Source of the DNA: Triangularia verruculosa | Taxonomy: Eukaryota > Ascomycota > Sordariomycetes > Sordariales > Podosporaceae | Direction of reading: 5' to 3' | DNA length: 64,000 nucleotides | Assembly (NCBI GenBank): GCA_033296885.1 | Contig: MU863949.1 | Coordinates: 124,001-188,000 of the forward strand | Shown here: positions 10,592 through 20,224 of the stretch, piece by piece | Layout: every line of letters starts with the position of its first letter | How positions within the stretch are numbered: position 1 is the stretch's first letter | The notes under the pieces: generated by a model | What the model saw: only the letters and a program-made list of their open reading frames with translations | Databases searched by the model: none | Told to the model about the DNA's origin: nothing | Program-made: the position numbers and the translations under genes

Positions 10592-12816
10592 TTTTCTTTC
10601 GGTTTGTAAGGACGCAACACTCGAGAATGCTGAGCAGAATGAACAGTCCCAGGCTTTGATCATTTTATGGGGTGTTTTTGGACCCTTTATCTACTAGGCA
10701 CAGATCTCTTCCAAGCCAACAACAAACTCAGCGCTCGCTAATCCGGTCCCTTAACTCCTAGTAAGCATGCTTATTGATTCTCCTTTTGAAAAAGTTTCTG
10801 TGTTTATGTAAGCTAAGGTAGGTATCCCTCCGCAAATGCCAAAACAGCTCCCCAAGCGGTATTGAACACGCAAGTCCCACAAAAAGCCCTTCTATCGTTG
10901 CATCACAGTACATATAGCTCGCAGAACAAGAGATCTTTCATGTAGATCCATGGCAATCCTTTGATCTCCTGGCCGGAACCTTTTGTCCGGCTTCTCTAGG
11001 ATAAATGCTCTTCGCCTTTACCGATGTTCTTCTTGACGCTACACTGTGTTAAAGGTTCAGCAAATTCTCTCTGTTTTCGTTCTTGAGGAGGGCATTGCGT
11101 CCTGTGGCATAAACTCCGGTCCTCCTATCCATGGTTATACACCAACCACGCCGCAATCCCTACATACCTAGGTACTGACGACCTTACCTTAAAAGGAATG
11201 GCGTTTGAGGCGCCTGTACAAGCGAGGCATAGACCCAAAAATGACAATAATCGGCAAAATCCAACCATCAAAGCTTATCTCAGGTTTTATGTTTCAGTGC
11301 AGCCATTCATCCATTCTGTCGGGTTCTTGGTAGTTAACCAAAAGTCAGGTCCCCACTTGGTGGCGACCCCCTATTACCCCTTGAGTTGGTGGGGATCTGC
11401 TGCCAAGACTTCTGTGACGCTAAGCCTGATTGGTTATCTACTTTGTCCTCATCGTGATCCTGATGAAGGCTTTTTCTTGGAAGATCGTTAGGCTAAGACG
11501 AAGTATACCAACACTCCCTTCTGACCACTGATAAGTATCTCCGAAACTCTTGTCTCTTTACTGTCAAGCTTATTCAATTTGGACTGGAGTCTATCCAAAT
11601 ATCCCATCAAACGGCCGTCTCCGTTTTCTCCTCCTGTTTTCGTCTTGGTGTGGAGAGCCCTCTTTCCTCACTTCACTCCCACACGCGGCTGCGTCAAAAT
11701 CCGAGTTGAACTTGCGCATGGGTAGCTTTCAGCGCCTTTTCAATGTCACTCAGCTCCAAAGCTTTGGTGGCCCAATCAGGATTACTGACAGCCAAAGAAT
11801 GTGCTGTCCGGACAATGTTCTTGATTTGGCGACCATTGAGTCCCTCATCCTGAATTCATTCCAGTCGGTTGCTAGACAGCCGGGTACCCTAGTTTGGAGA
11901 GGAAAAGGAAGGAGGGGCGGTTGCCCCATTCTTTCTGCCAGAAAGGCAGGCGCATTCTTGCGACGCAAAGTAGGCTGCCACCCTGCCTCTTTTCCAGACA
12001 CTCTGGATCAGCTGGATCCCAGCTGCCAATTAGGTACCATCTCACCGAATCGCCCTCCTGCTCAACTTTGAACTACCTCATTTTTGTCAATGTATCAAAC
12101 ATTTTCCAAAACCTAGCTAGAACAGCATTAAAAGTCATATATAGACATCCACCTTCCAAGTCCATGGTCATCTTTGGGCCATTCTGGACGTCCCAATTGG
12201 CCGCACGATCATGTTCCCTCTGAGGACGATGTCAATTTCGCAGGCATGGCCGCTTCCACCGGCCCGTATGTGGCACACGATCCTTACAGCGCGTTCTCCA
12301 GCAACCATTCACGCGATCCAGGAGGTTTCACAAACAGTGGCGTTAATGGCCTTCAACATCAGCATATCCAAACGTTTAACTCCAGGCCGCAAACCTCCCA
12401 GTTGAACTGCCAAGTTACACCAGAACATGACTGACCCGATATTAGCTTGTTTCGCCCACAAAACCAGATCATGGCCCATGGTCTTGCAGGACTTGGTCCT
12501 CCGGAATCTGTTGCAGTGCGCAGTTCACAAGGTGACCTCCGATCTGTACCACATATCGGGGATTGTGGCACTCATGTGGGATGCCGTCTCGAGAGCGAGG
12601 GTTACATCACAAGAAGTGAACATGAGAAATGACCGGGATGGGCCGACGCAGAGAACATGGGAGGAAAGCGGCCTCGCCTCTCTCTGCTCAAGACATTCTC
12701 GAACGACTCTATCAGTTGTGCGTATTTACTTCAAAGCGCGAAGACAGAACCTCATTTCCCTCTCCAGACACAGTACTTCTCCCAAAATAGCCTCTCAACT
12801 TCTTAGTACTTTTTCG
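10592..12816. other. Long spacer with gene relics between the MFS and UstYa genes
   Basis: Besides the AAA+ ATPase fragment listed separately (11694-11849), the minus strand from about 12600 to 12180 stays open in one frame except for two TGA codons (near 12538 and 12309). This may be another decayed gene, but no family was recognised. TAGGTA-type words recur at 10811-10826 and 11163-11190. No intact gene is visible. Confidence 0.45.
11694..11849 (-). pseudogene. Relic C-terminal exon of a fungal AAA+ ATPase
   Basis: After an acceptor-like AATTCAG the minus strand reads DEGLNGRQIKNIVRTAHSLA and continues 31 more codons to a TGA at 11694-11696. The LNGRQIKN..RTAxxLA block is the C-terminal sensor-2 region of the fungal AAA ATPases whose upstream parts carry a Walker A GPPGTGKT and LTTNR motifs. 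None of those upstream motifs was found in the following 1 kb of the minus strand. After the fragment the expected xxxDFxxA segment appears shifted into another frame (FNSDFDAA at about 11710). I read this as a truncated remnant, not a gene. Confidence 0.6.
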
Positions 12817-13861
12817 ATGCCTATCCTCAGCAAAATACTATACGCGTGGATACGCAACCACGACTCGAAGACGACCCACATTTCTAGTGGTGATCCGGAC
12901 GATGGCCCCTACATCGAAAGACTCATCCCACACAAGGAACTCGGTGAACGCCGACGTACGCACAACAAGTGCAAGATAATACTATGTCTCATTCTATTAA
13001 TCTCCTTATTCCTTAACTTCATTGCGCTGTTCGGCAAATTTGCAAGAGAAAACACAGATCATCTTCTCACCTACTGTAAGTTGACTTCCCCTTGTTTTAT
13101 TGACTGATTTTAACATCGCCGTCTAGCTCCTGCTTCGCCAGTTATCAAGTCTGAGAAAGTGGTATTCTCGAGTGCCTTTGGCATCCAAGTGTCGCCGTTT
13201 CAAGGACAGCCAACCCCCAGAAAGGACAAGCTGTGGGAGGATCTCTACAACTGTGAGGTTAAGAGTTCTAGCTATCTGGATGGGACCTGACTAACTCAAT
13301 TGAAGTTGGCATTTAAAGAATCGGTGCCGCCGAGGCACGTCCTATGGAAAACAAGACCCTCCCCATCCCTGGTGAAGGAGGATACATTATTCAATTAGCT
13401 GTCTTTCACCAATTGCATTGCCTTGTAGGTAATTTCGCTCTGGCCCACATTCCGAGCTCCAGCTTACAATTTTCTAGAACATCATACGGAAGGGGATTTA
13501 TTACGGGGTCGACATGACCAACGTTGATGATCTGATGGGCATCGAACATATAGATCATTGCATTGATATGCTTAGACAGAGTCTGATGGTAAGTCCCGCC
13601 TTCTGGCTTACTCTACTCACCATACTCATATCATAACCACATTCACAGTGCGCCAGCGATGTCCCACCCATCACTTTCTCTCGCAAAACACTCCAAGACA
13701 AGATGCAAGGAGTGGCCGAGGTCATTCATACATGCCGCAACTTTCCAGCCGTTCAAAAGTGGGCGTGGGATAGGAGAGTGAGGAACGAGATCGACAAGAC
13801 CACAGTTGTGCAAGATGACCCGCTTGGTTGGGGGTCTTACACATACGTACCAGGCAGCTAA
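12817..13861 (+). pseudogene. UstYa-family (DUF3328) oxidase gene, five exons, interrupted by an in-frame TAA
   Basis: Exons 12817-13075, 13127-13252, 13306-13424, 13478-13588 and 13649-13861 join in frame (276 codons). The product has a cytoplasmic N-terminus, one TM helix (KIILCLILLISLFLNFIALFG) and WEDLYN. It then has the two UstYa signatures HQLHC (in LAVFHQLHCLN) and HIDHC (in GIEHIDHCIDMLRQSLMC), which are thought to bind the metal in these oxidative cyclases of fungal RiPP and other secondary metabolism. Codon 132 is TAA (13314-13316) inside what should read FGI-x-RIGAAEA; the usual residue there is S. All splice sites and the rest of the frame are intact, so the damage is young or a sequencing error. 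As written, the product would stop before both HxxHC motifs. Confidence 0.85.
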
Positions 13862-14718
13862 GTAAGGCAGTCACCTTGAAAGTCATGACACCATTTTTCT
13901 CTTCAAGTACCAAGCCGCCGGACCTCTTTGCGGCATTTTGATACCGGGGAGTTTGCCTCAAGCAAGATAGCAATCTAGCATTTGACTGGGACCAACACAG
14001 CATCAGGAAAGGACAAAAAAGGACGGGTGCAACTTTGCAGCTAAAACCCGGATGTCACCAAAACCCGTCCTCTCCCGGAAGTGGAGAATTGCGGGTGAAT
14101 AAGTCCAAAGTCCCGTCGTGCGCGATGAGGCTCCTCATCTGCGTTACAGCCTGGCTCAAACCTGGTAATCCGGTGATCTCCTTGCCAGCTATCACAACCA
14201 GACGAGCGTAGAGAGGCGAATTGGCTGCCTCTTTCGGTCCCGTACTAGAGCCACAACTTGTCAGGTTTCATCATACAATGCCGGTGCGAGCTTTCAGCAT
14301 TCTGGCTGACAATGTTGGCGCGAGTCAAGGCATTCAGACAAGAAGCGGCCGGTTTTACCCCCACGCGACGAGACGTGGCTGCTAATCGGTACGATCAATC
14401 AGAGCACGCGGAGTTTCTGGCCGAGCGCCTATCAAGGCTACACAAAAGAACTGGATAGGTAGGTAAGGTGATAGTTCCATGACGAGCGTGGCTACAATGG
14501 CAGGATGTTGCCAAAGCAAACAGCCCACTGTGCGGCGCTACACGTAACAACCCCTAGATAGACACACTTTCCACGATAATCGCGTCAAGGCTTTTTGGCT
14601 TACAGCTCTCCAGCTTGATTGAGGCAATTATCTATAAATATACACCTAGTCCTCCTTCTGTTTGAACGACTAACAGCCTATGCAAGCAGAATCCACAACA
14701 GTACTCCACTCCAACAAA
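13862..14718. other. Intergenic spacer and promoter of the secreted repeat-protein gene
   Basis: No gene recognised. The promoter side shows CTATAAATATACACC at about 14631-14645, a TATA-like box ~75 bp before the ATG at 14719. A TAGGTAGGTAAGG word occurs at 14457-14469. Confidence 0.5.
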
Positions 14719-15354
14719 ATGAAGTCAGTCATTGCTCTAGTCACTCTTCTCGTGGCAGTGAACGCCCATGTCATTTCCCTCTCGCAGAAGGGACAGTCAG
14801 ACGTATGCGGCATCCTTCCATCGACGAATACTCAGTCAGTTATCAAGGGTCACCACTAACATTGATTCAGCAGCTACAGGAACGGAACTCGCACTCCGGT
14901 AGATCCGACAACGGAGAGGCTCAACAGCAGCAGCAACGCCGCTCACACCAAAGTCTCGTCAATGAACAGGCTCAGCAGGTGCAGCAACCCCGCTCACACA
15001 AGAGTCTCGTCAACGTACCGACTGTCGACAACACCATAGTCCGCGGAGAATGGGCCGTTTCTGACGACAGCAACACTCCTCTGAAGTCCGGACAAGACTC
15101 TCAGGTCAAAACAGGCGAAAGACTCTTGAACAGCGGTGGAAAGCAGTTTGGCGGTAATACCCTCTCGACCGACGCTATGGACCTTCGCAGTGGCTGGACC
15201 TCTACTGAGGACAAGGTGGTTGTTGACAGCCACTGGGTACGTGATCATCCACGTTGTGAATGTCATTAGGTGCTAACATGTTTGAAAGCTTCCGAGCGGT
15301 CCAGGTTCTTTGGACCTTGACAAAGTCAAGTCTGACCAAGAGGCCGTTCTCTAG
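14719..15354 (+). CDS. Small secreted protein with tandem 17-residue repeat (candidate RiPP precursor or effector), three exons, 171 aa
   Basis: Exons are 14719-14802, 14871-15236 and 15289-15354, all phase 0, with introns GTATGC...TTCAG and GTACGT...GAAAG. The N-terminus MKSVIALVTLLVAVNA is a clear signal peptide. After HVISLSQKGQSD come two tandem 17-residue units (residues 43-59 and 60-76) sharing 12 of 17 positions: the Q-rich spacer, then RRSHQSLVN and PRSHKSLVN. A weaker third copy (QERNSHSGRSDN) precedes them. The first unit has a dibasic RR suited to Kex2 cleavage. The rest is polar and ends VKSDQEAVL, with no cysteine in the predicted mature protein. The gene sits 857 bp downstream of a UstYa gene on the same strand. 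UstA-type precursors have a signal peptide and repeats with Kex2 sites, but their cores usually contain Tyr/Phe/Trp, which these repeats lack. It may equally be an ordinary secreted protein. Confidence 0.8.
14913..15014 (+). repeat. Tandem 51-bp coding repeat (two units) in the secreted protein gene
   Basis: Two adjacent 51-bp units encode 17-residue segments ending CGCTCACACCAAAGTCTCGT and CGCTCACACAAGAGTCTCGT, so the 3' half of the unit is nearly identical at DNA level. The Gln-codon spacer is less conserved. Confidence 0.75.
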
Positions 15355-15761
15355 CCAAAAGTGGGACCATGAACTGATGTTGCATGCCTACTAGGATCGG
15401 CGCATGAAAGATAGGTATTGATTTTGGACATCTTTGAATATGGGATCTAGTTTTCGAGACAGTTGTGGTAGTCATGATATGAAAGTCACTCTTTTTTTGT
15501 ATCTACCTGCTGGCTTATACACCCTCTGCGTTTCTGATTGATCAGACTGTGGGAGGTTTTTCCAATACCCCAGTGCAGATACCTGCTCTAACACAGTGAC
15601 CCCGCCTCCATACCTCTAGGCAGCAACGCATTCGGGAATCAGTGGTCGAAAAGCATTCTTCTTTTCGATGAAAATCCTAGGTGTCTACCAATTTGCCTTC
15701 CACTCTCTTGATACCTACCTGAAAGTCCAAATTGCATCCTTCTTCAGTGCAGTTCAAAGCG
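15355..15761. other. Intergenic spacer
   Basis: 3' flank of the secreted repeat-protein gene and promoter of the APH-type gene. CTACC/ACCTACCTG words occur (about 15689-15722). No gene or RNA recognised. Confidence 0.5.
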
Positions 15762-17183
15762 ATGTCCTCCAACCACGAAAACTATCAGCGCCGCCTGGAC
15801 TTTGTCCATAACTTGATACAAAGCTTCAACTTTGGCGTCAGTCCACCTGTTTACAACCTGGAACACATAAGATTTTCAAGCTGACAATGACTCTAATTCC
15901 TAGCAGAACGCCAGGGTTGAACCAATCCAGTACGATCCGGCGTGTCCATTCAAATACAACAATTTTGTTTACCATATCTCCCTGCCGTCAGCTCTTACCT
16001 CGGATCACTCTGGGGAGAATGGTACACTGCAACCGGGCTGCGTGGCCATCCCCAAGGGTACCAGGGACCTAGTCATGCGTCTCACCAACTCGGATGCCGA
16101 AGGGATGAGCACAACCGCCCGTGTCGAGAATGAAGTCGCTATCATGACGCTAGCTTCGTCTGCTCTCAGGTCTTACATACCAAACATTGTGCCTCGCATC
16201 TACGGCTGGGCAAGTGCCGCCGGAGGTTCGGCCCAGGGGTGGATTCTGCAGGAGTTCATGCCGGGATCTCCAGGTGATGCATCTTTTAAGGCGCTGAACC
16301 CGGACGAGAAGAAGAATTTCCTGCTCCAGATGGCCAAGATCCTCAAGGGGCTCCAAGATTTTGAGCTCCCGTCGAGCATTAAGGGCTTTGGTGGTGTGAC
16401 ATTTGACGAATCTGGAGAGGTCATCAGCGGGGCCATGTCTTCAGGTGGCCTGGGGCCTTGGCCTACATACGAAGAGTTTTTTCGTCACCAATTGGATGTG
16501 GCGCTCAAGACATCAGACACAAACCCCTACATCAAGGGGTGGCACGCCAAGGGTCTCCGCAAACGTCTTGACGCATTTGTCAGTCATGGGGTTGCTGCCG
16601 AGTTCGACGGTCTCGCATCAGCAGCAGACAGGGTGATTGTTCACGGTGACTTCAGTAAGTCTTGCATTCTTTGGACTGCTGTTTGTACTGAGTGACTGAC
16701 AACAAGATCTGGGACAGCTACCAACAACATTTTGTTCGATGCCAAATCTGGGCGCATCACCGCACTGCTCGACTACGACTTTGCTTGCATCTCACATCCT
16801 TCGTTCGAGTTCCTGAAATCATTCCACTCTACAGATGGAGCACTCCCAGGCTGGACTGGTGACCAGAACAGTGAACAAATGGCATTGCGGAAGGCCAAAC
16901 TTGAAGGCTTCCCTGATCCTCTTCCACCTACCACTGAGAATGGTGTTAAATGGGAAGTTGCCAAGGCCTGGGAAGATGCCCTGGAGGCTGAGGATGTGAA
17001 GAGGCCGGCGACGATGCTGGGGGTTGACAGGTTTCTGTTGTGGACACCCTGCTCTCTTCCATCCTGCCCTGGGGTATCACCAACTCTACGATCCTAACTT
17101 TGTGGCCGGAAGATCGGTTTATCCAGATCAGAGACGAGAATGAGGAGCTGCTCTCCCAGTTGATGGCCCATCTTGGGTTTTGA
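15762..17183 (+). pseudogene. Fungal APH-fold phosphotransferase gene with a one-base frameshift near its 3' end
   Basis: Exons 15762-15848, 15904-16654 and 16718 onward join to a fungal aminoglycoside-phosphotransferase-fold protein. It begins MSSNHENYQRRLDFVHNLIQSF, then has PACPFKYNNFVYHISLP, RLTNSDAEG, RVENEVAIMTLASSAL, GWILQEFMPG, the catalytic-loop HGDFTTNN (D and N present) and the metal-binding DYDFA (DFG equivalent). After GVDR (about 17030) the frame runs to FLLWTPCSL and stops at 17097. The expected C-terminal segment VDTLLSSILPW...ENEELLSQLMAHLGF lies in the next frame to a TGA at 17183. Adding one G at 17030-17031 would give DRVSVVDTLL. So either one base is missing in the genome or in the assembly. 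The predicted product still holds the catalytic core, and the substrate is unknown for this family. Confidence 0.82.
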
Positions 17184-17292
17184 GGTTGGGCAGGATGCTC
17201 AGAAAAGTCATTTCCATCTACAGGCAAGATACGATAGATATATTAAGGGGTGCTTATGCGTTCTCAGGAGCCGCTTTTCTGTTTTAATAGTC

Positions 17293-18399
17293 CTAAAGAG
17301 AAAGGAAACTGGCAGCAGCCGCCGCCAAAGCCAGTTTGCAAAAGACCTCAGTGGACAACCCACGGCTCAATGCTGCGCTGTTTTGAGACGGATCTTCCTC
17401 CTTGTTCCCATTTCCATTGCCGCCTTCGTTCCCCTTCCCGCCCCCGTCGCCCTCACCACCATCATTGTCGTCGTCCTCCGAGTCCGGCTTATCAACCGCA
17501 CCCCCCTCCACAACCTCGGCCTTGAGACAGGTAACCTCCGCCCTCGTCACGGGGACCTGCGTGAATCCCGTCTTTTCTCCAGGATAAGTCCCGTTATACC
17601 CCCAGATATGCCCAATGACGTAGACCTGGTTGACAGCCTGCGTCAATGCATCCGCGGTGCGGTTCCCGACATGCACCAGCCTCTGAAAGTCATACGTCCC
17701 GTTGACCTGGTACCGCACCGCATTCGGGAAATCACCATACCACACCTGCTCCAGCGTTCCGCCCACCCCCGTCACGTCTCCCGACTGGCACCGGCGGGGT
17801 ATGATATCCGGAAGCGGCAGGGGACATTTGTTATGAACTTCTTTCGTAAAGGTGTTGTCTGTTGAGTTTCGGTAGTGTGCTTCTAGGTTTTGCTGGAACT
17901 CGTCAATGCAGTCCTGGGAGAAGAAGCCGGTGCAGCCGCGCCCGGGGAGAGGGGTGTCGCGGGTCCAGTGGTTCGAGACAAAGAACAAGGCGCAGGTTGA
18001 CCAGGTGTGATGCTGGGGGATCTCGAGGATGGAGGGGTTGGACGGGGAGGGGACCAGGTTGGACTCTGGGGTTTTCACTTGGAGCCAGGTTCTTGCGGTT
18101 TTGCTATCCGAGAGCTCTTTGACTTTGATGCTGTATTCCCAGGGTTTGGTTTCGGGGAGATCTGATAGGGGGAATTCCTGTGACATGTTGTAGGCTTTGA
18201 TTGGCGCGGTGGCGGTCGCGTTGTAGCCTTGGTCGAAGGAACCTACCCAGTTGGAGACTTGCGCCATGGTGATGTTGAACGTGGCATCACTGTTGAAGGT
18301 GAAAACATGTCCCGTGTCACCGAATTCCGGCTCTTGGGCTGCTGTGGTGATTGCCAGGGCCAGGAGCCCCGAGAGGGTGTTCCGTATCTTGTGTGGCAT
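17293..18399 (-). CDS. Predicted secreted, GPI-anchored glycoprotein of unknown function, 368 aa
   Basis: A single exon starts at the ATG at 18399. A signal peptide (MPHKIRNTLSGLLALAITTAAQ) is followed by a ~270-residue ectodomain with many N-x-S/T sites (NATF, NMSQ, NSTD, NGTY, NRTA) and paired cysteines (STCALFF, GRGCTGFF, SQDCIDEF, NKCPLPL, RRCQSG, EVTCLKAE). A Asp/Glu/Gly-rich linker (DSEDDDNDGGEGDGGGKGNE) leads to a C-terminal small-residue site and hydrophobic tail (FCKLALAAAAASFLSL), the layout of a GPI-attachment signal. The fold is not recognised. It probably sits at the cell surface or in the wall. Confidence 0.85.
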   Translation of the reverse strand: MPHKIRNTLSGLLALAITTAAQEPEFGDTGHVFTFNSDATFNITMAQVSNWVGSFDQGYNATATAPIKAYNMSQEFPLSDLPETKPWEYSIKVKELSDSKTARTWLQVKTPESNLVPSPSNPSILEIPQHHTWSTCALFFVSNHWTRDTPLPGRGCTGFFSQDCIDEFQQNLEAHYRNSTDNTFTKEVHNKCPLPLPDIIPRRCQSGDVTGVGGTLEQVWYGDFPNAVRYQVNGTYDFQRLVHVGNRTADALTQAVNQVYVIGHIWGYNGTYPGEKTGFTQVPVTRAEVTCLKAEVVEGGAVDKPDSEDDDNDGGEGDGGGKGNEGGNGNGNKEEDPSQNSAALSRGLSTEVFCKLALAAAAASFLSL

Positions 18400-18856
18400 C
18401 TTTTATGGTGATAGCGATGCACAAACATTTGATAACGGAGGTGAGTTATCCCATGTTGGAGGAAGCAGGTAAAGAAAGAGTTCTTCAAAGAGTTCTTTAT
18501 CACGATGCTCGTGAGATCAGAGCTCTTCCACGAATCACACGTCTTTTGGTACCGGTACTTGTGCTGGGGCGCAGCTGCTTAGCGATGTTTCGATGCTACC
18601 ACCGAGCAAAACAGCAGCCAACTATGGTTCGCCATTCATTGAGCGGGCATAAAGGGGTAATAACCGGAATTGCACTGACTGAATTGGTTAGACATATTTC
18701 TCATAATGGTTGGTCCATTAGCGTGGATCAGTTGATGCCTGCGCTGCCTACGGACTATTGATGGATCCCTGTCACACAAATGTAGGCATGTCTGAATAGC
18801 TGCATGCTGGGGAAATCTAGGTAATTATATCGCACCTGCTGTTTCTTGAGACTCCG
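18400..18856. other. Intergenic spacer
   Basis: 5' flank of the GPI-type gene and 3' flank of the RTA1-like gene. Nothing recognised. Confidence 0.5.
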
Positions 18857-20224
18857 CTAGATCACCTCCACCTTCTTTGCCACCGATAAAGACACTGGTG
18901 TCTTCTTTTCTGAGTCTGTTCCGGTGGATTGCTCAAGTGTATTCCCGCCGCCAACAACCGCTTGTTCACCAGTTGATGTCTCTGTCTTCGTCTGTCGTTC
19001 AACATCGCCTTTGTCAGATCTCTTGCCTGCAGCCATTCTAGCTGCCATTTGAGGAAAAAGAATTCCGGGTGGGAAAAAGGCCAAAAGTAGACACGCAAAA
19101 AGAACCATGCTATTTCCTTGTCAGTGATAGCTCTTAGTCTTCTCATCTTGATGTCAGAGGACTTACATCCCCTCCAGCACGACAAAGGACCACTCGTCTT
19201 GCATGATATGATTTCCCCAGCCACCAGCCATCTCTGCAATGCTGCCATTCCCAACAATAAATTAGTATCGTTTTGAGCCGTGAGCTCGAAGAGTTAGCCA
19301 TAGACATACCGGTAGATACACCTCAGCAAAATAGCCACATACGCCCCCGAAACTGCATATCCAAACCTCCTAAACTTCTTATCATTCCAGAGTCCCACCA
19401 TCTCGGACCCAGCTTCTCCAGTCCTGAGCCTAGATCTCCCAGTCAGTATCTCATTCTCTCGCCTTGGTTCCCACCACCAAGACTCACCACTTCTTCACCC
19501 TCCACAAATACTCCCCCCCAACTCCCCCAAAGCCCCCCAGCACCACAACCTGCAGCACAATCCCCGCAATGATGGCGCGGTTCCCGTGCTCAACCAGCCG
19601 GATGTTACTAACCGCGCCCCCGGCAGCCAGCGCACCTCCAATAGCTTGAACAGTTAAACAACTGATATCCAGCGGCACAAAGATAAACGGGTACAGCCTC
19701 GGCCTTATCCTCGACAGATCTGGGTTCAGCGACAGACAGACGTGCTTCAGCGTCAAGTAAATCGAGATACAAAGCAGCGTCGGGGCGAGAATGATCGCCA
19801 CGATCTGGGTCTCGAACGCCTTCTTATTCCACGGGTTGTCGGTCAGCGGGATGCGGGAGATGTACCCTGGTAAACAGATGCCTCGTTAGACATCTACAAA
19901 TACGAAAAGATGGAAGATGAGGGGATGGGAAAGTAAGGTACCAGCAAGTTCAAGCGCGCAACCGGCCGCTACAAACCCCGAGTACGTCCACGTCTTGGTC
20001 CTGATCCCATGATATACCGTGGCAAGCAATGCGACCCCGAAGCCAATCGACAGAAAGATGTTGATGCCCCTGTTGGGGTAGTACCCCAGCGTGGTCGCCG
20101 TGACGGGACATGTCAGGGAGACGTAATCACAGGAATAGTAATACGCGGCGATGAGGTTCTCGAGCTCGGCCGGGGTGAGGTTTGGTGGGAGGAGGGAAGG
20201 GTCGATGTCTTCCAGCTTGACCAT
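18857..20224 (-). CDS. RTA1-like seven-TM lipid-translocating exporter family protein, five exons, 369 aa
   Basis: Exons 20224-19942, 19866-19488, 19429-19310, 19241-19167 and 19109-18857 join in frame (1110 nt). The translation shows typical RTA1-family marks in order: NIFLSIGFGVALLATVYH, GCALELAGYISR, QIVAIILAPTLLCISIYLTL, DISCLTVQAIGG, NRAIIAGIVLQ, FRRFGYAVSGAYVAILLRCIYRIAE, then DEWSFVVLEGMMVLFACLLLAFFPPG. A polar Ser/Thr/Lys-rich cytoplasmic tail ends the protein. Family members (yeast Rta1, Rsb1) are plasma-membrane proteins linked to sphingoid-base translocation and toxicant tolerance. Substrate here is unknown. The ATG at 20224 is the first in frame and gives MVKLEDIDPSLLPPNLTPAE. Confidence 0.92.

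Noticed and set aside
16996..17030. A 35-nt intron (GTGAAG...GACAG) that would repair the APH frame
   Set aside because: Shorter than any other intron in the window (minimum about 50 nt), and it would delete the family-typical RPATMLGVDR segment.
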